From F23-D06 sp045130275 (GTDB lineage Bacteria > Bacteroidota > Bacteroidia > Bacteroidales > WCHB1-69): 64,000 nt of DNA. Of this stretch, positions 42,633-51,523 are shown in pieces. A program made the position numbers and the translations under genes. The notes beneath the pieces are model-generated. The model made no database searches, was not told the origin of the DNA, and saw only the letters and a program-made list of their open reading frames with translations. Each line of letters opens with the position of its first letter. Within the stretch, counting starts at the first letter, position 1. The stretch covers positions 1-64,000 of the forward strand of contig JBGUPL010000121.1 in NCBI GenBank assembly GCA_045130275.1, given 5' to 3'.

Positions 42633-43585
42633 AACAACACGCACAAACTGACAATCAAGGAATCCACCAGGAAACGGTACCGTTTCTGCGTCACTGCCAC
42701 TGACATGTAGATGGAAATGGGAGGCAGAAGATAGATTAGCGCAACGGGAAAGGGCACAATTCCTAAAAACAGGAAAAACAACATGGAAATCAACAACAGG
42801 TTGACATTGTTGAAAGCTTGACGAATAACGATTAACTTATTGTCTAACAGTTGTTTGTCTCGGAGCATCAAAACGACGGTGACGATGATGAGCCAAAGCA
42901 TGGTGACATAGTCAAGAACACGAAGCGAAGTGAAACTCTTGACCGGAGCCAGGACGAAAAGATTGCGCCACGATTGGGTGAAGGTGGTTAAGTCATTGCA
43001 GATAAAGGCTATGGCGAATGCCCAAAGGTATGGGAAAGAGAGACCTATCAGGAAAATCAAAATGTCTTTGAAAGAGGTGACGTTATTGATGGCAATCATC
43101 AGAATAAGAAACAAAACAATGCCGAAAGCGCTGATATCCAGTAAGGTTGCGATAGCAATAAGAAGACCGAATGAGAAAAGTTGGTCTTTCATCCTTCCGG
43201 ATTGCTCGTTGGGAGAGTAAGCTATCATGATGACGGCTATGAAGAAAACGGTCAACAGCGCGGGTGTGAAAGTGTACAGGAATTTGCCGCATTGGAGCAT
43301 TAATAGCATGAAAACGCCAGGCAGATAGCTTTTGTTCTCGGAAAAGTGGTGTTTGTTGAAATTTTGGATTACGCCGACGGTCAAGGTAAGTACCAGGAGC
43401 AGGGTCAAAATGCGGACAACCAGCGCATTCCAGGTCCAAAGCTTCACGATGTATTGGAAAAGCAACATGGTGCCGTCGGCGGGGATGATGGTCATTCGGG
43501 CAAAAACGGTCCACGCGGTCCATCCTACCAGCACGAACAAGAGGAATAGCTGGAAATTGAGGTTTTTGTTTAGAAAATGGAACAT
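42623..43585 (-). CDS. Polytopic membrane protein, DUF6427-like
   Basis: A 320-residue very hydrophobic protein with about ten predicted transmembrane segments (FQLFLLFVLVG; VFMLLMLQ; LLTVFFIAVIMIAYS; FGLLIAIATLLDISAFGIVL; LISMLFFLFLGIVPFPVAL). The start at 43585 is chosen because it overlaps the upstream gene by only 16 bases and begins the first hydrophobic segment; a longer frame would run deep into that gene. It resembles the DUF6427 family of Bacteroidota, which has no known function. Confidence 0.72.
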   Translation of the reverse strand: MFHFLNKNLNFQLFLLFVLVGWTAWTVFARMTIIPADGTMLLFQYIVKLWTWNALVVRILTLLLVLTLTVGVIQNFNKHHFSENKSYLPGVFMLLMLQCGKFLYTFTPALLTVFFIAVIMIAYSPNEQSGRMKDQLFSFGLLIAIATLLDISAFGIVLFLILMIAINNVTSFKDILIFLIGLSFPYLWAFAIAFICNDLTTFTQSWRNLFVLAPVKSFTSLRVLDYVTMLWLIIVTVVLMLRDKQLLDNKLIVIRQAFNNVNLLLISMLFFLFLGIVPFPVALIYLLPPISIYMSVAVTQKRYRFLVDSLIVSLCVLLCL

Positions 43586-44124
43586 ATCTCCGGGAAATCT
43601 GGGATCAGTTGTTGGAAAATGGCCGACAGCGAGAATTTCTTCTGCATCGGAAAGTCTTTGGCAAAGAGGGAACGACAGACCAGTTCTCCGGCTTTGTCGA
43701 AACGGCATTGGATACACATAATCTGCTTATCTTCAATGTTGTATAGTCCGTTGTCGATGCGACAGAGGGCGTCCTCGAAGGTCATGCGGAAATAGTAGTG
43801 CATACGCTCCACGGTCAGCACTTGCGGCAGCTGAAACTCGTTGACAATCCGTTGTCTCTCGCTTTCGGAAAGCTCCGGCGACAAGGGGACGGCGGTCACT
43901 CCGCTGAACAGACAGGCCAGCAGTGCGGCGCACGAGGTGAGGTCGGGTTTCATCACGATGCCTGCACGTGTGATGCTCAAAGCGTCCAACTCGTTCATTA
44001 TGGGGGCGATACGTTGCGCGAATTGCGCGTAGGAAAAGACCCGACCGTCAATTTTGGCCACGGTCTGGTCGGGGTTCTGCTCCGTCAGCCGGATGTAGGG
44101 CTCAATAACATTTTGGTAAAACAT
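43570..44124 (-). CDS. Short adenylate-forming-enzyme-like protein (N-terminal part only)
   Basis: A 184-residue protein whose first ~115 residues match the N-terminal subdomain of AMP-binding acyl-CoA synthetases (AKIDGRVFSYAQFAQRI; GIVMKPDLTSCAALLACLFS; GVTAVPLSPELSESERQRI). The P-loop-like A3 motif and all later motifs are missing, so it cannot activate an acid by itself. The remaining ~70 residues (YNIEDKQIMCIQCRFDKAG) are of unknown type. Because the frame is intact and overlaps the next gene by 16 bases, it looks like a maintained short protein rather than a decaying fragment. Confidence 0.6.
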   Translation of the reverse strand: MFYQNVIEPYIRLTEQNPDQTVAKIDGRVFSYAQFAQRIAPIMNELDALSITRAGIVMKPDLTSCAALLACLFSGVTAVPLSPELSESERQRIVNEFQLPQVLTVERMHYYFRMTFEDALCRIDNGLYNIEDKQIMCIQCRFDKAGELVCRSLFAKDFPMQKKFSLSAIFQQLIPDFPEICSIF

Positions 44125-44141
44125 ACACAGGGCGCTGTCGT

Positions 44142-44696
44142 TTATTGGTTTTTGGCTTTCTTTCGGTTGAATTCGTCCCGCAACATGCTGTAAACCAACA
44201 CGTCTTTGAATTTTCCTTGATGGAAGTAGTGCTGTTTGAGACGGCCTTCCTTTTTGAATCCCATGCGTTCGAGCAGATTGATGATGCCCTTGTTGTCCGG
44301 GAAAACATCGCTTGTTATCTTGTTGATGTTCAATGTGTTAAATCCATATTCAATCAGCATTGCAGAAGCTTCGAAGGCCAGACCGAGTCCTTGGTACTGT
44401 TTGGGGATGCGCAGGGTCTTCCAAGTGGCGCGCTGGTGACGATAGTTGAGGTCGTAGAGCCCGACCGCACCGAGCAGCACAGGCTTTTCGCCAGCCTTTT
44501 CTTTGTAGAAGATGGACATGGCTACATCTCCGTTGCGGCAGATCTTTTCGTACCACAATTGCTGGTTGTAGGAGGATATCGGGTTGTGGATGATGAAGTC
44601 GGTGAGATCGGCGTCCCAACGCTGCTCCATGAGGTAGGGCAGGTCTTCAGGCTCGATGGGTTTCAAAATTAAGCGTTCACTTTCTAGGATTCTCAT
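44142..44696 (-). CDS. GNAT-family N-acetyltransferase
   Basis: A 184-residue acetyl-CoA-dependent acyltransferase of the RimJ/RimL-like group. It begins with the typical strand-helix (SERLILKPIEPEDLPYLME), has the acetyl-CoA loop region (RIPKQYQGLGLAFEASAM) and the C-terminal INKITSDVFPDNKGIINLLE, then GFKKEGRL. The substrate may be a ribosomal protein N-terminus or an amino sugar; sequence alone does not decide. The gene is 17 bases upstream of the AMP-ligase-like gene. Confidence 0.85.
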   Translation of the reverse strand: MRILESERLILKPIEPEDLPYLMEQRWDADLTDFIIHNPISSYNQQLWYEKICRNGDVAMSIFYKEKAGEKPVLLGAVGLYDLNYRHQRATWKTLRIPKQYQGLGLAFEASAMLIEYGFNTLNINKITSDVFPDNKGIINLLERMGFKKEGRLKQHYFHQGKFKDVLVYSMLRDEFNRKKAKNQ

Positions 44697-44728
44697 TGTT
44701 GATTGGTTTAGGGGTTAGAGTATGTTTT

Positions 44729-45556
44729 TTAAGGTTTAGTCAATCGTATTGTTTGTTCGTAGATTTCGTTGAGGGAGAGGATGGGGGCGTTGAGTCGTTG
44801 GGTGAGGTTGATGATTTCGGTCACGAGATCGAAGGCGCCTTTTTCCCGGTTCCGTCTGGATTCGATCATCTCTCCGCTGATATGGTTGAATTCTTCGCGG
44901 GTGAGCGAGTCCTTGATCTGCCGCATCCAGGTGATTTCGGGAGTGTTGAAGGCCATGTTGATCGGGTGGAAACTAATGACTTTCAGCCCCGGCGAGGTGA
45001 AATATTCCAGATAAGGCTTTATTGACAAGCCCAGCTTGTTATACAGAAAACTGCCCTCCTCGAAAAAAACAGGAATCTGCAACAGCTTGGATTCCAGCCA
45101 GAAAGGAGTGATTTTCGGAGCGAGTGTAGTGATGATGTTGGAGGAACATTTGAAGTGGAACTCATTGTGGAGGAGATGCTCGGTGTCGGTGACGGCGAAG
45201 GCGCGGTGCGAACGAGTGCAAGAGGCCTCCGGCGCGAACGACACGCAGGTCTCGATGACTTCGCGGAATGTGTCGCCATGCGATGAACCGGGCAGGAAGT
45301 TGGGGTGTATTCCGCGTTGTAGATTTCCTGCAAGAAACTCATTCTCAATAATTTGTGACTTGTGAGTGACGAATACGGTCAGCTTCAGCAGTTCTAATGG
45401 CAATAGCTGGAACTCGCGTTCGATCACGGCCTCGGATGCCCAGTCGATGTCCGAAGTGAAACAAAAAACGGGCTGCTCGTCCCAGATATGCGGTTCCGCA
45501 GCCTTCCCCAGCAGTCTCACCATCTCGTTGTCGATTCCTTTGTCGTTGTTCATCAT
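44729..45556 (-). CDS. WbmS-like polysaccharide deacetylase family protein
   Basis: A 275-residue cytoplasmic protein. The N-terminal strand FCFTSDIDWASEAVI carries the acidic metal-type motif of the polysaccharide deacetylase barrel, and later strands include VFVTHKSQIIE, GIHPNFLPGSSHGDT, HNEFHFKCSSNII, and VISFHPINMAFN. Histidines are placed as expected for a metal enzyme. WbmS-like members occur in O-antigen and nucleotide-sugar gene clusters, but no such cluster is visible here. It shares a divergent promoter region with the DUF4249 gene. Confidence 0.7.
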   Translation of the reverse strand: MMNNDKGIDNEMVRLLGKAAEPHIWDEQPVFCFTSDIDWASEAVIEREFQLLPLELLKLTVFVTHKSQIIENEFLAGNLQRGIHPNFLPGSSHGDTFREVIETCVSFAPEASCTRSHRAFAVTDTEHLLHNEFHFKCSSNIITTLAPKITPFWLESKLLQIPVFFEEGSFLYNKLGLSIKPYLEYFTSPGLKVISFHPINMAFNTPEITWMRQIKDSLTREEFNHISGEMIESRRNREKGAFDLVTEIINLTQRLNAPILSLNEIYEQTIRLTKP

Positions 45557-45576
45557 ATTCTTTGATGAGAAAAAGA

Positions 45577-45609
45577 GCGCAAAAATACAATTTTTTTGTA
45601 TTTTCGCGG
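45577..45609. promoter_or_regulatory. Divergent promoter pair in a near-palindrome
   Basis: On the reverse strand TTGTATTTTTGCGC and on the forward strand TTGTATTTTCGCGG face away from each other and share the central T-tract. Each fits the TAnnTTTGC box apart from one base on the forward side. They would drive the deacetylase-like gene (-) and the DUF4249 gene (+). Confidence 0.55.
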
Positions 45610-45636
45610 CCGATTTCAGAAACTAAAATAGGATAA

Positions 45637-46581
45637 ATGTATAAACGATTGTTGTGGTTTTTCCCGGTGTTGATGATGCTGTGCTGTGGATGCCAGCGGG
45701 AAATCGACCTGGAGCTCCCTGATTACCAACCGAAACTGGTGATCGAAGGCACTATCGAAAACGGTTCCCCCGCTATGGTGATGCTTTCGAAAAGCATTCC
45801 CTATTTTTCCGAAATCAACCTGGGAATGCTGATGAACGACGTGCTCGTGGCTGGCGACAAAGCAAGAGTTTATATAACTTCCGAATCCGGCGAGACCGAA
45901 GAACTTGTCTGGGGACTCTCCCCGGAAGCTCCCTATTATGTGGCCTTCATGGGCAGCAAGGTCATTGGACGCGAACAGACGCATTACACACTGACCGTGG
46001 AATATGATGGTCACACTTATTCGGCCGAAACCTATATCCCCAAAACTTTCGATCTCGATTCGATCGGCTTCGACCAGTCGGCGGAGATGCTCAACGACTC
46101 GATGGCCTCCATCCGGATGTTGCTGTCAGATGCGGCCGATGAGGAAAACTATTACGCATTCTTCTGCAAAGTGAACTGCCCGACACTTCATGACCGCCTC
46201 TGGATCAGCGGATTGCCGGTCGCTTTTGACGACCGCACCTTCAACGGCCTTACGTTCAACTACGAACTCACCCGCGCCGGATATTCGATGCTGCTGCGCG
46301 GGATGATGGGCGACGAGGAACAGGAGAACTTCTCCCGTCTGACTTTCCGCCCCGGCGACACGGTCTATGTGAAACGCACGCAAATCGATCACGATACCTA
46401 CCTCTACTTGTTGTCCGCTGGCTCCGAGGCTGCCTTTGGAAGCAATCCGTTTACAAATCCCATGCCTGCAGTCACCAACTTCAACAGCGACGAGGTGCTC
46501 GGCCATTGGAGCGGTTTCGCCGCCAAAATCGACACGCTTGTCTGGTACACGGATGCCTCCGCTCCCAAGTCCAAAAGGTAA
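45637..46581 (+). CDS. DUF4249-type lipoprotein
   Basis: A 314-residue outer-membrane-type lipoprotein (signal then CCGCQREIDLE, lipid on a cysteine near 19). The mature protein follows the DUF4249 pattern: PKLVIEGTIENGSPAMVMLS, SEINLGMLMNDVLVAGDKAR, YTLTVEYDGHTYSAETYIPK and the C-terminal AFGSNPFTNPMPAVTNF. DUF4249 proteins usually accompany a TonB-dependent receptor; none is present here. The next gene, a lipid exporter, starts 29 bases downstream, so they are likely one operon. Confidence 0.85.
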   Translation: MYKRLLWFFPVLMMLCCGCQREIDLELPDYQPKLVIEGTIENGSPAMVMLSKSIPYFSEINLGMLMNDVLVAGDKARVYITSESGETEELVWGLSPEAPYYVAFMGSKVIGREQTHYTLTVEYDGHTYSAETYIPKTFDLDSIGFDQSAEMLNDSMASIRMLLSDAADEENYYAFFCKVNCPTLHDRLWISGLPVAFDDRTFNGLTFNYELTRAGYSMLLRGMMGDEEQENFSRLTFRPGDTVYVKRTQIDHDTYLYLLSAGSEAAFGSNPFTNPMPAVTNFNSDEVLGHWSGFAAKIDTLVWYTDASAPKSKR

Positions 46582-46610
46582 TATTCAAAGTCAAAAGTCA
46601 AAGTTAAAGT

Positions 46611-49031
46611 ATGTTCTTCGTAAACATCTACCGGTTTTTCAAAAAACACAAGGGATTATTGTACACACTGATGTTGTTGAGTACTGCGGTTTTCGTTTTT
46701 TTCGGGCTGAAAGTGCGCTTTGAAGAAGACCTGTCGCAGCTGCTGCCGTCGTCTGAAAAGTCGGAGAGCGGGCTCGTGTTCGGGAATCTGAAAGTGAAGG
46801 ACAAGATTTTCATGCAAATGACCGGTGTGGAACCGGAAGTGCTGGCAGATTATGTTGACGAACTCATGGACTCCATCTTGACGGACGACAGCGATATCGC
46901 CAATACGCTCTACCGCATGGACCTGGAAACCGGACTCAACGCGATTGACTATGCCATGGCGCATCTCCCATCTTTTGTTGACACCTCCCTGTACAGCCGG
47001 TTTGACGCGGCCATCGCTCAAGCGGACGTGACGATGGCGGACAACAACGAGCTGATCATGAACGACGAGACGGGCAATGTGACCCAAATGGTGACCACCG
47101 ATCCCCTCAATCTCCGTCGTTTCCTGATACCCGACATCTCTGGCGGAACGGGTTTCTCTATCGTCAACGAACATTTGTTTTCCGCCGACAGCACCGTTGC
47201 GTTAATGTTTATATCGCCTAATTTCCAGGCATTTAACTCAGAAGCCGGGGATGCCCTCGTTTCGCGCATCAATCGTCATGTTGCGACATTTCAGGAAACG
47301 CACCCGGGAGTGGAGGTCTTGATGCATGGCGCGGTTGTCCGCTCCGGCGACAACTCCCGTGTGATGAAGCGCGATATCGGAATCACTGTCGGTATTTCGC
47401 TGTTGATTATCCTTGTCGTGCTATGCGTCAGTTTTAAGAGCGTCCACATCCTCTGGCAGAATGTCTTGCCCGTGGCCTATGGTTCGTTCTTTGCGTTGGC
47501 CTGTATGTATTGGATCAAGGGCGGCATGTCGCTGATGGCCATGGGCATAGACTCAGTAGTGCTCGGCGTCGCCATCAGTTATTGTCTTCATGTCATCATC
47601 CATCAACGTTTTGTGGGAGATGTGGAGAAAATGCTGGAAGAAGAGGCCAAACCGGTCTGTCTCGGTTGCCTCACAACGATTGGCGCTTTTCTCGGATTGC
47701 TGTTCACCCAAAGCGAGCTGCTTAAGGATTTCGGGCTGTTCGCTACTTTTGCCCTTGTCGGCAACACATTTTTCGCGCTTGTTTTCCTTCCGCATCTTTT
47801 ACGAGAAAAAGATAAAAAGCATAACGATTTTATTATCAGCCGAATATCAAAAATCAACAATTATGCTTATGACAGGAATCCCTTCATCGTCGCGGTCTTG
47901 GTCATCGTCGTTGTCATCGGTTTTGTCTTCACGCCGAAAGTGCAGTTCGACAATAATCTGAAACATATCGGTTTTGAAAGCGATGCCTTGCACAAATCCG
48001 AGAACCTCTACGCTGAAAAGAACAACCATGGCGGTTTGCAACGCTATTATGCGGTGATTGCACCCACGCTGGACGAGGCGTTGGATGCAAACGTGAAGCT
48101 GTCGTCCACGTTGGACTCGCTCCGGCAGACCGGCGATTTGACGGCCTACACACCTGTTGTGTCGAAGCTGTTCCAGTCGCGACAAGAACAAGAGCGGAGG
48201 ATAGAAGCGTGGAAGCGTTATTGGACACCGGAGAAAGTGAAGGGGGCAATGGCCGCTGTGCGGTCTGCTGCAGTCAAAAACGACCTCTCACCCGATATTT
48301 TTGCTCCGTTCCAAGCCATGTTGGAAACCGACTATGAGCCGGGTGATTTGTATGAGTCGGGCATTGTGCCGGCAGGCCTACTTTGCAACTTCATTGAAGA
48401 AAGTGATGGCAAATATCTGATTTTCAATTCGGTGGAAATGATCCCCGACAAGAAAACACAGCTGGACGATCTGGTTGCCTCGATGCCGCATGCCGTGGTG
48501 GTCGATCCGTTCTATTACACCGGAAACATGATTTCGCTGATTCATTCCGATTTCAACACCACGCTGCTGATCTCGTCCATCTTCGTGTTTGTGGTGCTGC
48601 TCTTCTCATTCAAAGATGTGATTCTGGCACTCATCGCCTTTATGCCGATGTTCCTCAGCTGGTATGTGGTGCAAGGATGGATGGCGATATTCGGCCTTCC
48701 CTTCAATCTCATCAACATCGTGATATCCACGTTTATCTTCGGCATAGGGGTGGATTACAGCATTTTCGTGATGCAGGGAATGATAGCGGACGTGAAAAGC
48801 GACAACCATCAGCTCTTGGAGGACCATAAAGTGGCCATTTTCTTCTCCGCTTTCGCGCTGGTGACGGTGATGTTGTCAATGTTGTGCGCTGAACATCCGG
48901 CTATTTCCTCCATCGGTATCTGCACGTTGATCGGTATGGCCTCCACCATTATGATCACCTATACACTGCAGCCTCTCTTTTTCCGTTGGGCGATGAAATG
49001 GCCGTTCCTTCGGAACAGGGTGAGCCGATGA
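46611..49031 (+). CDS. MMPL/RND-family exporter
   Basis: An 806-residue inner-membrane protein of the MMPL type with two repeats, each of one transmembrane helix, a large periplasmic domain and a block of five helices (first block around VGISLLIILVVLCVSFKSVH; second around LLISSIFVFVVLLFSFKDVI). The transport signature regions YGSFFALACMYW, ISYCLHVIIHQR and FGIGVDYSIFVMQG are present. Family members export lipids or hydrophobic pigments using the proton-motive force. It is followed by LolA-like and acyltransferase genes, which supports lipid or lipid-linked cargo. Confidence 0.9.
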   Translation: MFFVNIYRFFKKHKGLLYTLMLLSTAVFVFFGLKVRFEEDLSQLLPSSEKSESGLVFGNLKVKDKIFMQMTGVEPEVLADYVDELMDSILTDDSDIANTLYRMDLETGLNAIDYAMAHLPSFVDTSLYSRFDAAIAQADVTMADNNELIMNDETGNVTQMVTTDPLNLRRFLIPDISGGTGFSIVNEHLFSADSTVALMFISPNFQAFNSEAGDALVSRINRHVATFQETHPGVEVLMHGAVVRSGDNSRVMKRDIGITVGISLLIILVVLCVSFKSVHILWQNVLPVAYGSFFALACMYWIKGGMSLMAMGIDSVVLGVAISYCLHVIIHQRFVGDVEKMLEEEAKPVCLGCLTTIGAFLGLLFTQSELLKDFGLFATFALVGNTFFALVFLPHLLREKDKKHNDFIISRISKINNYAYDRNPFIVAVLVIVVVIGFVFTPKVQFDNNLKHIGFESDALHKSENLYAEKNNHGGLQRYYAVIAPTLDEALDANVKLSSTLDSLRQTGDLTAYTPVVSKLFQSRQEQERRIEAWKRYWTPEKVKGAMAAVRSAAVKNDLSPDIFAPFQAMLETDYEPGDLYESGIVPAGLLCNFIEESDGKYLIFNSVEMIPDKKTQLDDLVASMPHAVVVDPFYYTGNMISLIHSDFNTTLLISSIFVFVVLLFSFKDVILALIAFMPMFLSWYVVQGWMAIFGLPFNLINIVISTFIFGIGVDYSIFVMQGMIADVKSDNHQLLEDHKVAIFFSAFALVTVMLSMLCAEHPAISSIGICTLIGMASTIMITYTLQPLFFRWAMKWPFLRNRVSR

Positions 49032-49054
49032 TTGCAAGACATTCACTTTTTTAC

Positions 49055-49063
49055 TATTTTTGC
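49055..49063 (+). promoter_or_regulatory. Promoter -7 box before the LolA-like gene
   Basis: TATTTTTGC, 76 bases before the ATG at 49140. It suggests the last two genes of the envelope block can also be expressed on their own. Confidence 0.5.
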
Positions 49064-49139
49064 CGCCCGGATCAGATAGCTGACAGTCTTGTTAAATATC
49101 TGAAAATCAGATTTTATCAATGTTATAAGCAGAAAAAAG

Positions 49140-49670
49140 ATGAAGAAATTATTGACGATTGTTATTGCTTTGCTCGCCTTCGCTGCTTCGGCGCAAAAGG
49201 TGGAATGCCATTTCCAGCAGAGTAAATTCATCAAGGCTTCCGGCAAGACAATTTCATCCGAAGGCAACTTGAAACTCTATTCCGATGACAAGCTTGAGAT
49301 GAACTACACCACTCCCGCCGGCGATTATTTTATCATCGATGGCAAGACAATCAAGATCAATGTCCGCGGTAAGAAGTCCGTGGTGGACACGGAAAAGAAC
49401 ACTGCGATGCGCGTGCAACGTAACACCCTGATGAATTGCATTACAGGGAATTGGAAACAGGCTGCGACTGACAATGACGCCACCACATCGGCGGTTGAAA
49501 AGGGCGGTAACAAGGTGGTGACGATCACAGCCAAGAAAGCCGGCACGCGGGGCTATGCCAAAATCGTGATCACCTACCGGAAATCCGACAACCTTCCTGT
49601 GGAGATGGTTATGGAAGAGTTCAACGGCACGGTGACCACCTATAAAATGTCCAATATTGTTAAGAAATAA
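49140..49670 (+). CDS. LolA-like periplasmic lipid carrier
   Basis: A 176-residue secreted protein (signal MKKLLTIVIALLAFAASA). The LolA-like half-barrel is suggested by CHFQQSKFIKASGKTISSEG, LKLYSDDKLEMNYTTPAGDY, FIIDGKTIKINVRGKK and the late strands TYRKSDNLPVEMVMEEFNGT. LolA proteins carry lipids or lipoproteins between membranes. Genes of this kind next to an MMPL exporter and an acyltransferase are known from aryl polyene/flexirubin clusters, but the ketosynthase genes of those clusters are absent here. Confidence 0.8.
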   Translation: MKKLLTIVIALLAFAASAQKVECHFQQSKFIKASGKTISSEGNLKLYSDDKLEMNYTTPAGDYFIIDGKTIKINVRGKKSVVDTEKNTAMRVQRNTLMNCITGNWKQAATDNDATTSAVEKGGNKVVTITAKKAGTRGYAKIVITYRKSDNLPVEMVMEEFNGTVTTYKMSNIVKK

Positions 49671-49679
49671 CCCGGACCA

Positions 49680-50522
49680 GTGGAATTTGGCACGCTTAAG
49701 GTCAAAGAAGGAGTCTATATTCCCGACATAGGCATTGAATACCCCACCGACGATCCGTATCGCCGGTTGGTGCACGTGGATGTGGAGGATTCTTCCCAGG
49801 GCCGTTTCACCTTTGACGAGAATTACCCTTATCTGGATGACTCTCTCCGTTTCAAGCTCAATCTCGTAGTGGGTTGGTTGGTGAAGTGGCTCTTTGTGAC
49901 CGTTATCAGCCGTGCCCATTTTGGGGTTCTGATCAAGGGGAATTTACGCAAGTACAGGAAACAGCTCCGCAAAGGTGCGGTCTGTGTCTGCAACCACGTT
50001 TTCAAATTCGATGCCTTGGGGGTGCACTCGGCCTGTCAACGCTTCCGTCAGGTGCGTATTCCCATGTACGCCAAACATTTCAACGGCCGTTCCAGTTGGA
50101 TTCTCAGGCAGGTTGGCGGAGTGCCGATTCCCGAGACGCGCGAAGGTGTTCACAAGTTCAACGAGGCCTTTGATGAGTTTGCTCGCCGTAAGATGTGGTT
50201 CATTGTTTTCCCGGAATCGGTGCGTTGGGATGTTTACACGCCCATCCGTCCCTTCAAGCGGGGCGCTTTTTCTATGGCCTACAAATACGACCGTCCAGTC
50301 ATCCCTTTTGTTTACACGTATCGCAAACGGAAAGGACTCTACCGCTTGTTCGGGAGGAAGGAGTTCCCCTGTATGACGCTGCATGTGGGCGAGCCGATCT
50401 GGTTCGACCGGAGTGCTAACCGAAAGGATGAACTTGACCGGGTGTGTCGCGAAACGCATGAGGCGATGGTGCGCATGGCCGGTATCGAAGTCAATCCCTG
50501 GCCCTGCTCTGATTCGCTTTAG
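49680..50522 (+). CDS. 1-acyl-sn-glycerol-3-phosphate acyltransferase-like protein
   Basis: A 280-residue PlsC-type acyltransferase. The catalytic H-x4-D is NHVFKFD and the phosphate-binding FPEGTR motif appears as FPESVRWD; PFKRGAFSMAYK and FVYTYRKRKGLYRLF follow as expected. It acylates lysophosphatidic acid or a related acceptor. The start is a GTG at 49680, 10 bases after the LolA-like gene; no better ATG precedes the conserved region. An N-terminal ~60-residue extension before the membrane-embedded helix (NLVVGWLVKWLFVTVI) is unusual. Confidence 0.82.
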   Translation: MEFGTLKVKEGVYIPDIGIEYPTDDPYRRLVHVDVEDSSQGRFTFDENYPYLDDSLRFKLNLVVGWLVKWLFVTVISRAHFGVLIKGNLRKYRKQLRKGAVCVCNHVFKFDALGVHSACQRFRQVRIPMYAKHFNGRSSWILRQVGGVPIPETREGVHKFNEAFDEFARRKMWFIVFPESVRWDVYTPIRPFKRGAFSMAYKYDRPVIPFVYTYRKRKGLYRLFGRKEFPCMTLHVGEPIWFDRSANRKDELDRVCRETHEAMVRMAGIEVNPWPCSDSL

Positions 50523-50562
50523 GCTCGTCGCTTGAATACACAATCTGTAAAGTAGCGGCTGA

Positions 50563-51246
50563 CTAAAACACCAAATACGGCTTCAACTTCTCGATCAGTT
50601 CCGGATACGCGTGGGTGATCCGCTGAAGTTCGTCGAGGTCCCGAATAGCCCCGTTTTTCTCGCGGTGCTTGAGGATCAGCTTGGTGAGATAGGCATCTAT
50701 GTACGGGTGCGAAACCAGTTCTTGATAGCTTGCCGTGTTAATGTTCAACTTTCTGATTTTCTGTTTGTTGATAAACAAGAAAGACTTCAGTTTCAAGGTG
50801 TCTATGTTTTGAAGTACATACACCTCCTGAAGTTGTGAAAAGCAGTAGAGCCCACCGAGTCGGTCACGGTATTCCAAGAGTTTCGCGGCGCGTTTGCTCC
50901 CGAACTGCGGCACTGTGACAAGCTGGTCGGTGTCGCAGCTGTTGATATCGAGTTTCACAACATCGTACAACGGTTTCCGTTCTTGGTTCTTGTGTGGTGG
51001 CAGCGTGTCGGCGCGGATGGCTGGGCGGGAGCGGAGAGTGGCCTCGCGCAAGGCTGCGAGCGAGTCGTCTAGCTGTTGCTGCTTGAAGGCAAATTGTTGG
51101 AAAAGAGCTTCGTACTGGTGTACGTCGCAGGACGGCTTCGGGTGGTTTTCACACACGAAATAGTAGATGTTTCCGGCTGTCATGATGGAGAGCAGGAAAA
51201 GGGCGGCCGCCCATTCGCCTCGGGTAAAGTGGAATTTCGTTTTCAT
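50563..51246 (-). CDS. ComEA-like helix-hairpin-helix protein
   Basis: A 227-residue protein with one N-terminal membrane segment (EWAAALFLLSIMTAGNIYYF) and tandem helix-hairpin-helix modules: KLDINSCDTDQLVTVPQFG, then SKRAAKLLEYRDRLGG, and LNINTASYQELVSHPYID with RDLDELQRITH. HhH proteins of this type bind DNA non-specifically in uptake or surface contexts. The start at 51246 is chosen because a near-ideal promoter ends only a few bases before it; the longer frame upstream would pass through that promoter. Confidence 0.87.
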   Translation of the reverse strand: MKTKFHFTRGEWAAALFLLSIMTAGNIYYFVCENHPKPSCDVHQYEALFQQFAFKQQQLDDSLAALREATLRSRPAIRADTLPPHKNQERKPLYDVVKLDINSCDTDQLVTVPQFGSKRAAKLLEYRDRLGGLYCFSQLQEVYVLQNIDTLKLKSFLFINKQKIRKLNINTASYQELVSHPYIDAYLTKLILKHREKNGAIRDLDELQRITHAYPELIEKLKPYLVF

Positions 51247-51249
51247 GCC

Positions 51250-51281
51250 GCAAAGATACCATCCCGGACCAGGGGTTGTCA
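51250..51281 (-). promoter_or_regulatory. Promoter giving a leaderless transcript of the ComEA-like gene
   Basis: On the reverse strand TTGAC is followed after about 20 bases by TATCTTTGC (51258-51250), which ends 3 bases before the ATG at 51246. With the usual distance from the -7 box, transcription should begin at or next to the start codon. Confidence 0.6.
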
Positions 51282-51492
51282 AGAGGGGAACCCTGTTTTT
51301 TACGAACAGACCGTTGTTGAGATCCTCCAATCGCGGAGCGCAAGGCACGATGTGAAAGGGTGTCCGGGGCGGGGCGGTGCGTTTCAAGAAAATAAAAACA
51401 AAATCATGTTTATAAAAAAGTGTAAGGTTTTGAAATATAAATACATAAGAGAATGAAAACGGTGGTTTGACGGCTATGTGGATGAAAAACGA

Positions 51493-51523
51493 TTGAAAAT
51501 TGAACAAAAAATTGTATTTTTGC
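51493..51523 (+). promoter_or_regulatory. Promoter of the zapB-like/zapA genes
   Basis: TTG at 51493-51495, a 19-base spacer and TATTTTTGC at 51515-51523: an almost perfect Bacteroidota promoter. It places the start of the zapB-like gene at 51545 rather than at the in-frame ATG at 51500 inside the promoter. Confidence 0.75.

Noticed and set aside
45637..50522. Aryl polyene/flexirubin biosynthesis cluster
   Set aside because: Ketosynthases, acyl carrier proteins and the ammonia-lyase or ligase genes are absent; only exporter, carrier and acyltransferase are present.
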